NCBI GenBank assembly: GCA_025927935.1 | Contig: JAICKM010000504.1 | Span: 1-5,381 of the forward strand | DNA length: 5,381 bases | Direction: 5' to 3' | Origin: Chloroflexia bacterium | GTDB taxonomy: Bacteria; Chloroflexota; Chloroflexia; QHBQ01; JADMIH01 | Part shown: positions 1 through 5,381 of the stretch, piece after piece | Position numbering within the stretch: the stretch's first letter is position 1 | Layout: each line of letters begins with the position of its first letter | Made by a program: the position numbers and the translations under genes | Notes under the pieces: model-generated | Seen by the model: only the letters and a program-made list of their open reading frames with translations | What the model was told of the DNA's origin: nothing | Databases searched by the model: none

Positions 1-1
1 C

Positions 2-865
2 TACGAAGAGATCGGGGAGGTGGTGGAAGTGGGGCCGGGCGTGCGGAACCTGCCGCTGGGCAGCCGGGTATACGGCACGTGGGGCCACCGCACGATCCAC
101 ATCGGCACGGCGGCCTATGCCCGCGAGCACATCCTACCGCCGGATGTCGATGCACTCTACGGCATCTTCTCGCACATCGGGGCCATCGCCCTGAACGGGG
201 TGCTCGACGCGGGTATCCGCCTGGGCGAAACGGTGGCCGTGTTCGGGTTGGGCGTGGTCGGGCAGCTTGTCGCCCGCCTGGCGAAGCTGTCGGGGGCGGA
301 GGTCATCGGGGTCGATCTCATCCCGCTGCGCCTGGAAACGGCCCGCCGGCTGGGCATCGACACCGCCCTGGATGCCGGAGCGGGATCGGCGGCGGAGCAG
401 ATCAAGCGGCTGACCGGCGGGCGTGGGGCCGACGTGTGTATCGAGGCGTCCGGGGCGGCGGCGGCGCTCCATGAGGCCATCCGCGCCGCCGCCTATTCCT
501 CGAAGGTGGTCACGTTGGGCTTCTTCCAGGGCGGGGCGCAGGGCCTGTATCTGGGCGAGGAGTTTCACCACAACCGCATCAACGTCGTCTGCTCGCAGAT
601 CTCCGGCCTGGCGCCGGACCTCCAGCATCGCTGGGACCGCGCCCGGCTGGTGCGGACCTTCATGGCGCTGGCGGCGCAGGGCAAGGTGGAACTGCGGCCC
701 CTGATCACCCACCTGCTGCCCGCCGCCGAGGCGCCCCGGCTGTTCCAGTTGTTGGACGAGCGGCCCGCCGAGGTGCTTCAGGCGGTGCTCGACTTCCGGG
801 AGGAGATCCCCGCGACCATGGTCACGCGCCCGGCGGACCCGGCCCCGCCCCCGGCGTCGTCGTGA
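2..865 (+). CDS. Medium-chain (zinc-type) alcohol dehydrogenase-like oxidoreductase, 5'-truncated by window edge
   Basis: The frame is open from base 2 to the TGA at 863-865, giving 287 visible residues. A family member of about 340 residues would lack some 50 N-terminal residues here, so the true start is outside the window. The first visible part carries the MDR signature of a glycine/valine-rich strand (GEVVEVGPGV) followed by GSRVYG. A Rossmann nucleotide fold follows: GLGVVG at visible residues 82-87, then Asp105 after the second strand, which favours NAD(H) over NADP(H). The cysteine cluster that binds structural zinc in classical alcohol dehydrogenases is absent; the chain passes directly from RVYG to WGHR. 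This layout and the later EEFHHNRI segment resemble the MDR subgroup containing BchC-like bacteriochlorophyllide dehydrogenases, but nothing nearby suggests pigment synthesis. The C-terminus is a short Pro/Ala-rich tail. The Gfo/Idh-type gene starts 25 nt later, so a role in oxidising a sugar, polyol or other secondary alcohol is inferred. The substrate is unknown. Confidence 0.88.
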   Translation, partial: YEEIGEVVEVGPGVRNLPLGSRVYGTWGHRTIHIGTAAYAREHILPPDVDALYGIFSHIGAIALNGVLDAGIRLGETVAVFGLGVVGQLVARLAKLSGAEVIGVDLIPLRLETARRLGIDTALDAGAGSAAEQIKRLTGGRGADVCIEASGAAAALHEAIRAAAYSSKVVTLGFFQGGAQGLYLGEEFHHNRINVVCSQISGLAPDLQHRWDRARLVRTFMALAAQGKVELRPLITHLLPAAEAPRLFQLLDERPAEVLQAVLDFREEIPATMVTRPADPAPPPASS

Positions 866-870
866 CGGAT

Positions 871-883
871 GAGGAGGACAAGG
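871..883 (+). promoter_or_regulatory. Ribosome binding site region for the Gfo/Idh/MocA gene
   Basis: A GAGGAGG run at 871-877 lies 13 nt before the ATG at 891, which is longer than ideal. A second weaker AAGG at 880-883 lies 7 nt before it. Either could pair with 16S rRNA. The site sits in the 25-nt gap after the upstream stop codon, which supports translation of both genes from one mRNA. Confidence 0.55.
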
Positions 884-890
884 CACGCAG

Positions 891-1835
891 ATGAGAGTTG
901 CCATGATCGGCAGCGGCGGCATTGCCCGGCGCCATATCGGCGTGCTGGCCGCCGAACCGGAGGTCGAACTGGCGGGTATTGTCTCGCCGAGTCCCGAAAG
1001 GGCGGCGACGGTGGCGCACCGCTGGCGGTGCCCGGTGTACGGCAGCATCGCGGAGTTGCTGAGCGCGGAACCGGTTGATGCGGCCTGGCTCTGTGTTCCG
1101 CCCGGCCAGCATGGCGAGATCGAGGCGCGGCTGATCGAGCGCGGCATCCCCTTCTTCGTGGAGAAGCCACTTTCGGCGGACCGGCGCACGGGGGAGGAGA
1201 TCGCGGCTGCCCTGGCGCGCACGGGCCTGCTTGCCGCAGTGGGCTATCACTGGCGCGCGCTGGACACAATCCCGGAGGTGCGGCGCACCCTGGCGGACCA
1301 CCCGGCGCGCATGGTGCTGGGCGCCTGGCATGATGCCACGCCGCCGCCGGAGTGGTGGCGCCACCAGAGCAGCGGCGGCGGCCAGATGGTCGAGCAGGCG
1401 ACGCACCTGGTCGACCTGGCGCGGCTGCTGGTCGGCGAGGCCACCGTGACGGCGGCAACGGCGATGCGCTACGGGCAGGCCGCCTACCCGGACGCCGATG
1501 TGGCCGACGCGGGGGCCGCCCTGCTGCGCTTCGACGCGGGGGCGACGGGGGTATTCACCGCCACCTGCCTGCTGGGCGGGCCGGCCGCCGCGCAGGTGCA
1601 GATCGTGTGCGAGGGTCTGTTGGTCACGGTCACGCAGCGCAGCGTGCTGTACGATTCGGGCCGGGAGCGCCGCGAGGTGCTGACCGGCAATGACCCGTTC
1701 GTGGACGAGGACCGCGCCTTCTTGCAGGCGGTCGCACAGAACGACCGGTCCCTCCTGGTGAGCAGCTATGCTGATGCCCTGCTCACCCATCACCTCTGCT
1801 TCGACGTGCAGGCCGCGAGCGGCTACCGCCCGTAG
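891..1835 (+). CDS. Gfo/Idh/MocA family NAD(P)-dependent oxidoreductase
   Basis: A complete gene of 314 residues ending in TAG, slightly short for a family usually of about 330-390 residues. The start at 891 is chosen because the first beta strand (RVAMIG) begins at residue 2, leaving no room for a later start. The N-terminal Rossmann domain has GSGGIA at residues 7-12. The family's EKP motif is at 91-93, where Lys92 is the expected catalytic or cofactor-contacting lysine. The C-terminal substrate domain carries GGGQMVEQATH at 162-172, with His172 and Asp175 in the usual catalytic-site region. After the second strand the usual acidic residue is replaced by Ser32, which could mean NADP is accepted; this is tentative. 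Family members oxidise or reduce sugars, inositols, amino-sugars and related compounds in the cytoplasm. The 25-nt gap to the MDR dehydrogenase implies a two-step redox route or shared substrate. The exact substrate cannot be read from the sequence. Confidence 0.93.
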   Translation: MRVAMIGSGGIARRHIGVLAAEPEVELAGIVSPSPERAATVAHRWRCPVYGSIAELLSAEPVDAAWLCVPPGQHGEIEARLIERGIPFFVEKPLSADRRTGEEIAAALARTGLLAAVGYHWRALDTIPEVRRTLADHPARMVLGAWHDATPPPEWWRHQSSGGGQMVEQATHLVDLARLLVGEATVTAATAMRYGQAAYPDADVADAGAALLRFDAGATGVFTATCLLGGPAAAQVQIVCEGLLVTVTQRSVLYDSGRERREVLTGNDPFVDEDRAFLQAVAQNDRSLLVSSYADALLTHHLCFDVQAASGYRP

Positions 1836-1839
1836 CCCC

Positions 1840-1856
1840 GCGGCTTGAATTGCCGC
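1840..1856 (+). repeat. Small hairpin just after the Gfo/Idh/MocA stop codon
   Basis: GCGGC at 1840-1844 pairs with GCCGC at 1852-1856 around a 7-nt loop, starting 5 nt after the TAG. The position suits the end of a transcript, but there is no T-tract afterwards and the stem is only 5 bp. It is at best a weak or factor-assisted termination or 3'-end stability element. Confidence 0.25.
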
Positions 1857-1995
1857 TCAGGTTCCGAAGGATCGCGTTGATTGCCTCTCAGAAGGGCATT
1901 TGCCAACCAGCGGGCACTACCCCTCCGGACGCGCCGCTGTTCCCGACGCGTGCCAGGATCGCCGTTGGGCCGGGCGCGGTGCTCTATGCCTTGGA

Positions 1996-2025
1996 CCGGT
2001 AGCGGGCATGGTTGGCGTCTACCGG
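1996..2025. repeat. Inverted repeat CCGGTAG / CTACCGG
   Basis: A perfect 7-bp inverted repeat at 1996-2002 and 2019-2025 with a 16-nt spacer. It could fold in RNA or form a two-half-site operator. One or two such repeats are expected by chance in an interval of this length, so function is not claimed. Confidence 0.3.
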
Positions 2026-2074
2026 CTCTGCACATAAATCGAGGAGCGGTATTACTCCCCCGGTCAGATAAGGC

Positions 2075-2110
2075 GACGGTGTTGCGCCCCGTAACATGCA
2101 GAACGCCGTC
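2075..2110. repeat. Imperfect inverted repeat, 9 bp with one G·U
   Basis: GACGGTGTT at 2075-2083 can pair with AACGCCGTC at 2102-2110, with a single wobble pair and an 18-nt loop. It lies just before the AT-rich dip and upstream of the promoter candidate. It may be a structured RNA stem or coincidence. Confidence 0.3.
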
Positions 2111-2164
2111 TATGAGCATAACGATATGAACTCGGTAAGAGTCATAATTTCAGCGTCCAAGGTA

Positions 2165-2193
2165 TTGCATCTGGTTGAATGTTATGCTATGAT
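2165..2193 (+). promoter_or_regulatory. Candidate sigma70-type extended -10 promoter
   Basis: TTGCAT at 2165-2170 (3 of 6 matches to the -35 consensus) is followed after exactly 17 nt by TATGAT at 2188-2193 (5 of 6 matches to the -10). A TGC directly before the -10 supplies the extended TGn element. The site sits in the most AT-rich part of the window. Transcription would begin near 2200. No credible gene starts soon after, so the product would be an unannotated RNA or a leader of nearly 700 nt in front of the RND gene. Confidence 0.45.
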
Positions 2194-2332
2194 GTGCTTA
2201 AGTTTCGCGATTATAAATTCGTGTGTACCACCTCAGGTAATCTTCATTATATAAGCCGTAGCTGCCCGGGACGCTACAACGTCGGGACCACACTGCTCCA
2301 TAACCGCATAACTGGTTTGCGGAAGCGAAGAG

Positions 2333-2364
2333 GCTCCGGTTGGATCTGCACAACCGGCCGGAGC
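2333..2364. repeat. Compound inverted repeat with two alternative pairings
   Basis: CCGGTTG at 2336-2342 pairs perfectly with CAACCGG at 2351-2357 around an 8-nt loop. An overlapping 5' arm, GCTCCGG at 2333-2339, pairs perfectly with CCGGAGC at 2358-2364. Both stems share the CCGG at 2336-2339, so they compete for it. This could be a switching RNA element or simply low-complexity GC sequence. No known riboswitch class is recognised. Confidence 0.35.
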
Positions 2365-2560
2365 GGAGCAACGGGTGCCCCGCCCGCCTTTAAGTTCGCA
2401 CTCGGTAGTCTGTTGAATGTGCCTGCCGGCCTCTATATGAGGTACTCGAAGGCCGTTTTGACTCCGCGACCTGCCTGCGATCCGGACACCGGTTCCACGT
2501 CACAATCACACCGTCCATGCCCGCCCTAGCAACCACTTAGCGAAAGTCCATATTTCATCC

Positions 2561-2572
2561 GTTGCGCGCAAC
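2561..2572. repeat. Perfect 12-bp palindrome GTTGCGCGCAAC
   Basis: A self-complementary 12-mer at 2561-2572, with its TTGCGCG core repeated directly at 2573-2579. Such palindromes can be dimeric regulator sites, but no adjacent promoter or regulator gene supports that here. Confidence 0.3.
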
Positions 2573-2672
2573 TTGCGCGTATTGCCAACCAGGTTCATAA
2601 AATGCGCCCTCAGAGCGTGCGTGGCCGCCCCGGCTAACCGCGAACTGGCGCTCGCAATACTGCTTTAAGTCT

Positions 2673-2698
2673 GTGGTGCCCTTTACTGGCGGCACCGC
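2673..2698. repeat. Hairpin GTGGTGCC / GGCACCGC
   Basis: The arms at 2673-2680 and 2691-2698 form an 8-bp stem in RNA with one G·U pair and a 10-nt loop. There is no T-tract afterwards, so it is not an intrinsic terminator. Function is unknown. Confidence 0.3.
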
Positions 2699-2778
2699 AT
2701 CAGGGGCGCGTTGCCTTTCCGATCGGCATCCGGTGCTGTATCGACGCCGGGGGCGGGCCAGCGCGTGGCCGTCATTCT

Positions 2779-2803
2779 TGGGACCATCGGAAAACGGGTC
2801 CCA
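2779..2803. repeat. Inverted repeat TGGGACC / GGTCCCA upstream of the RND gene
   Basis: Perfect 7-bp arms at 2779-2785 and 2797-2803 enclose an 11-nt loop containing an AAAA run. It ends about 85 nt before the RND start codon and 17 nt before the stronger hairpin at 2821. It may be an operator half-site pair or part of a structured mRNA leader. Confidence 0.35.
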
Positions 2804-2820
2804 CATCTTTATCACGTCGA

Positions 2821-2848
2821 CCGCCGGCCCTGTGGTTGGGCCGGGCGG
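2821..2848 (+). promoter_or_regulatory. Strong GC hairpin in the leader of the RND permease gene
   Basis: CCGCCGGCCC at 2821-2830 pairs over all ten bases with GGGCCGGGCGG at 2838-2848, with one bulged G and a 7-nt loop. Every pair is G-C. The stem ends 25 nt before the Shine-Dalgarno sequence, so it could affect translation, transcript stability or pausing if it lies in the mRNA. No U-tract follows, so it is not a standard intrinsic terminator. The regulatory role is inferred; only the pairing is seen. Confidence 0.45.
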
Positions 2849-2873
2849 AGCAGGGTCGGAACATCATTGCATA

Positions 2874-2880
2874 GGGAGGT
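2874..2880 (+). promoter_or_regulatory. Shine-Dalgarno sequence of the RND permease gene
   Basis: GGGAGGT at 2874-2880 is 8 nt before the first ATG (2889) and 11 nt before the second (2892). The spacing favours 2889 as the start, and the strong match suggests efficient translation. Confidence 0.8.
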
Positions 2881-2888
2881 CGCCAGCC

Positions 2889-5381
2889 ATGATGCGTTGG
2901 ATCGTCGGATCAAGCCTGAAGTTGCGATACATGGTGCTTGCTATCGCGGTGGCGGTGATGTTCTTCGGTATCATCCGGCTTCGTGATACGCCGGTGGATG
3001 TCTTTCCTGAGTTCGCGCCGCCGTATGTGGAGATTCAGACCGAGGCGCTGGGACTGTCCGCCGCCGAAGTGGAACAATTGGTCACAGTCCCAATGGAGGA
3101 GTTGTTCAACGGCGTGCCCTGGCTGGAGACCATGCGCTCCGAGTCGATCCCAGGGTTGTCGTCCATCGTCCTCATCTTCCAGCCCGGCACCGACCTGATG
3201 CGGGCGCGGGCATTGGTGCAAGAGCGCCTGACCCAGGCGCAGGGCCTGCCGACGAAAAACGTATCCAAACCGCCGGTCATGCTCCAGCCCTTGTCGTCTA
3301 CCAGCCGGGTTATGCAGATCGGGCTGTCCTCCAAGGACCTGTCGCTGATCGAGATGTCGGTGCTGACCCGGTGGACGATCCGGCCCCGCTTGATGGGCGT
3401 GCCCGGCGTGGCGAATGTGGCCGTCTGGGGCGCGCGGCAGCGCCAACTCCAGGTGCAGGTCGATCCCGACCAGTTGCGCGCGCATGGGGTGAAGCTCGAT
3501 CAAATCATCCGCACCGCCGGAGATGCCCTGTGGGTGTCGCCGTTAAGCTTCTTAAACGCATCCACGCCCGGTATCACCGGCGGGTTTATCGATACGCCTA
3601 ACCAACGACTGGGCGTCCGGCACTTCCTGCCCATTTCATCGCCCGCTGACCTGGCCCAGGTGACGGTGGCCGGCGCGGCGATGCGCCTGGGAGATGTGGC
3701 GGCGGTGGTGGAAAACCACCAACCGCTCATAGGCGACGCCGTCGTCGCCGATGGGACGGGCCTGCTGCTTGTCGTGGAGAAATTTCCCTGGGCCAACACC
3801 CTGGAGGTGACGCGCGGGGTGGAAGACGCGCTCGCCGCCTTACAACCCGGCCTGCCCGGTCTTGCCATGGACCCCACCATCTTCCGCCCGGCGACCTTCA
3901 TCGAGATGGCGCTCGATAATCTCACCTTGTCGCTGATCATCGGTTCGCTGCTCCTGGTGCTGGTGGTGGGCGCGTTCCTGTTTGAGTGGCGCACGGCGCT
4001 GATTAGTCTGGTGGCGATTCCCTTGTCGCTCATGGCCGGCGGGTTGGTGCTCTATCTGAGCGGCGCCGGTATCAACACGATGATCCTGGCGGGGTTCGTG
4101 ATCGCCGTGGGGGTGGTCGTCGACGACGCCATCATCGACGTCGAAAACATCGCGCGGCGGCTGCGCCAGCATCGCAAAGAGGGTAGCGACAAGTCAACGG
4201 CGGCGATTATTCTGGAGGCGTCGCTGGAGGTACGCGGCTCGATCATCTTCGCGACGCTGATCATTGTGCTGGCGCTGGTGCCTGTCTTCTTCCTGGAGGG
4301 CCTGTCGGGCGCGTTTTTCCAGCCGCTGGCGCTGTCCTATGTGCTGGCGGTGCTGGCCTCGATGCTGGTGGCGCTGACCGTGACCCCGGCGCTGGCCTTG
4401 CTGCTGCTGGCTCGCGCGCCCATCGAGCGCCGGGAATCCCCGCTGGCACGCCTGCTCCAGCGGGGCTACGAGCGTGTACTGGCGCGGCTCATCCGCAGCC
4501 CGCGTCCCGCATACCTGGCGGTGGCGATCATGCTGGTGTCGGGTCTCGCGGTGCTGCCCTTCCTGGGACAGTCGTTGCTGCCGTCGTTCAAGGAGACCGA
4601 CCTGCTGGTTGACTGGGTGGGCGCGCCGGGCACGTCCCATCCGGAAATGACGCGGATCACCACGGAGGCCGGGAAGGAGTTGCGAGGCGTGCCGGGCGTC
4701 CGCAATTTCGGCGCCCACGTGGGCCGCGCCGTGACGGGCGATGAGGTGGTGAGCATCAATTCGGCGCGTGGTTGGATCAGCGTCGATCCGGCTGCCGACT
4801 ATGACCAGACGCTGGCCGCTGTGCAGGAGACCGTCGACGGCTATGCGGGGATCGACCGCGAGGTGCTGACCTATCTGCGGGAGCGCGTCCGCGACGTGCT
4901 GACGGGCACCGACGATGCCGTGGTGGTGCGCATTTACGGCCCCGACCTGCCTGTCTTGCGCCAGAAGGCCGAGGAGGTGCGCCAGGCGCTTATGGGAATC
5001 GAGGGCGTCGTTGATCTGCGTGTAGAGTCCCAGGTGGAGGAGCCACAGGTCGAGATCAAGGTCGATCTTGCCAGGGCGGAACCGTATGGACTCAAACCCG
5101 GCGATGTGCGCCGGGCCGCCGCGACCCTGGTGAACGGTCTTGAAGTGGGGAATCTGTTCGAGGAGCAAAAGGTGTTCGACGTGGTGGTGATGGGTACACC
5201 CGAACTACGCCATAGTCTGACCAGCCTGCGCGAACTGCTGATCGACACCCCCACAGGCGGGCAGGTGCGTTTGGAGGATGTGGCGACGGTGCGCATCATC
5301 CCGGCGGAGAATATCATCAAGCGGGAAGCGGCCTCGCGGCGCATCGACGTGGGCCTGAGCGTGCGTGGGCGCGATCTGGGC
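2889..5381 (+). CDS. RND-superfamily efflux permease (CusA/CzcA-like), 3'-truncated by window edge
   Basis: The frame is open for 831 codons from the ATG at 2889 to the end of the window. Family members have about 1030-1080 residues, so the last quarter, including TM8-12, is missing. Visible layout: TM1 at about residues 15-31, followed by the family's VDVFPEF (36-42) and the strand leading to PMEE. The first periplasmic porter loop spans about 32-340. TM2-TM6 lie within about 345-508, including FFLEGLSG (467-474) and TVTPAL (497-502). TM7 is at about 541-560, and the second porter loop begins at LLPSFKETD (563-571). TM4 carries the proton-relay acids Asp412-Asp413 and Glu419 of the VEN motif. 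The protein would sit in the cytoplasmic membrane and export a substrate by proton antiport, normally as a trimer with a membrane-fusion partner. No partner gene precedes it. The upstream leader has a strong GC hairpin. Overall similarity suggests the heavy-metal branch, but TM4 does not match a standard metal subclass, so the substrate is open. Confidence 0.93.
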   Translation, partial: MMRWIVGSSLKLRYMVLAIAVAVMFFGIIRLRDTPVDVFPEFAPPYVEIQTEALGLSAAEVEQLVTVPMEELFNGVPWLETMRSESIPGLSSIVLIFQPGTDLMRARALVQERLTQAQGLPTKNVSKPPVMLQPLSSTSRVMQIGLSSKDLSLIEMSVLTRWTIRPRLMGVPGVANVAVWGARQRQLQVQVDPDQLRAHGVKLDQIIRTAGDALWVSPLSFLNASTPGITGGFIDTPNQRLGVRHFLPISSPADLAQVTVAGAAMRLGDVAAVVENHQPLIGDAVVADGTGLLLVVEKFPWANTLEVTRGVEDALAALQPGLPGLAMDPTIFRPATFIEMALDNLTLSLIIGSLLLVLVVGAFLFEWRTALISLVAIPLSLMAGGLVLYLSGAGINTMILAGFVIAVGVVVDDAIIDVENIARRLRQHRKEGSDKSTAAIILEASLEVRGSIIFATLIIVLALVPVFFLEGLSGAFFQPLALSYVLAVLASMLVALTVTPALALLLLARAPIERRESPLARLLQRGYERVLARLIRSPRPAYLAVAIMLVSGLAVLPFLGQSLLPSFKETDLLVDWVGAPGTSHPEMTRITTEAGKELRGVPGVRNFGAHVGRAVTGDEVVSINSARGWISVDPAADYDQTLAAVQETVDGYAGIDREVLTYLRERVRDVLTGTDDAVVVRIYGPDLPVLRQKAEEVRQALMGIEGVVDLRVESQVEEPQVEIKVDLARAEPYGLKPGDVRRAAATLVNGLEVGNLFEEQKVFDVVVMGTPELRHSLTSLRELLIDTPTGGQVRLEDVATVRIIPAENIIKREAASRRIDVGLSVRGRDLG

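Larger units (their letters stand above)
1836..2888. other. Gene-free interval of about 1.05 kb with lowered GC
   Basis: No frame here shows a recognisable domain or a start with a proper Shine-Dalgarno sequence, and the longest open frames read like random translation rich in Arg, Pro, Ser and Cys. Hand-counted GC over 1861-2880 is about 58%. It falls to about 43% over 2101-2280, against roughly 62-78% in sampled coding lines. The interval contains a promoter candidate, several short inverted repeats and the leader of the RND gene, listed separately. I see no tRNA, no transposase remnant and no terminal inverted repeats of an insertion sequence. It may be a long intergenic spacer, an eroded gene, or the site of an unrecognised RNA. 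Confidence 0.7.

Noticed and set aside
134..1222. 362-codon - strand open frame spanning both redox genes
   Set aside because: It crosses the boundary of two well-supported + strand genes, has a biased composition and shows no recognisable motif.
822..1793. 323-codon open frame on the - strand opposite the Gfo/Idh/MocA gene
   Set aside because: It is an antisense shadow caused by high third-position GC. The protein is rich in Arg, Gln, His and Pro with no domain, and the + strand gene is clear.
1836..1960. Search for an intrinsic terminator after the Gfo/Idh/MocA gene
   Set aside because: Only a 5-bp hairpin without a T-tract was found, so no terminator is called.
2116..2312. Motif GCATAAC at 2116-2122 and 2306-2312 with its reverse complement at 2181-2187 overlapping the promoter candidate
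   Set aside because: Repeats of 7-8 bases are expected several times by chance in a 1-kb interval, and the spacing is irregular, so an operator claim is not supported.
2179..2529. 116-codon + strand open frame in the noncoding interval
   Set aside because: There is no Shine-Dalgarno sequence, its start lies upstream of the predicted transcription start near 2200, codon use differs from the neighbours and no domain is recognisable.
2555..2815. 86-codon - strand open frame in the noncoding interval
   Set aside because: The translation shows no recognisable motif or domain, and the frame overlaps the inverted repeats upstream of the RND gene.
2711..2986. 91-codon + strand open frame running into the RND gene
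   Set aside because: It would start at a TTG without a ribosome binding site and overlap the RND gene by about 100 nt. The RND start has a strong Shine-Dalgarno sequence.
4194..5168. 324-codon - strand open frame opposite the RND permease
   Set aside because: Its low-complexity His/Arg/Gln-rich translation is the complement of an RND gene with clear family motifs.

Overview
The window suggests a GC-rich free-living bacterium. Sampled lines of the coding regions are roughly 62-78% GC. The family content (an MDR dehydrogenase without the cysteine lobe paired with a Gfo/Idh/MocA oxidoreductase, and a CusA/CzcA-like RND permease of a type I recall from Chloroflexota and Actinobacteria) fits Chloroflexota best. 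No rRNA or clade marker is present, so this placement is an inference of low to moderate confidence.

Layout, all genes on the + strand. (1) Positions 2-865: the C-terminal part of a medium-chain dehydrogenase/reductase, cut by the left edge. (2) Positions 891-1835: a complete Gfo/Idh/MocA-family NAD(P)-dependent oxidoreductase, 25 nt downstream and almost certainly in the same operon. Such pairs usually act in oxidation and reduction of sugars, polyols or cyclitols. (3) Positions 1836-2888: about 1.05 kb with no credible gene. Its GC is about 58% overall and falls to about 43% around 2101-2280. It holds one good extended -10 promoter candidate, several short inverted repeats and a strong GC hairpin close to the next gene. 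(4) Positions 2889-5381: the first 831 codons of a large RND-superfamily efflux permease, open through the right edge, with a strong Shine-Dalgarno sequence.

The two halves look functionally unrelated: a small-molecule redox operon that ends at 1835, and an efflux transporter that begins a new transcription unit. I found no CRISPR array, tRNA, rRNA, recognisable transposase or convincing intrinsic terminator. The least explained part is the gene-free interval and what, if anything, is transcribed from the promoter candidate near 2190. I see no clear evidence of a new biological system.
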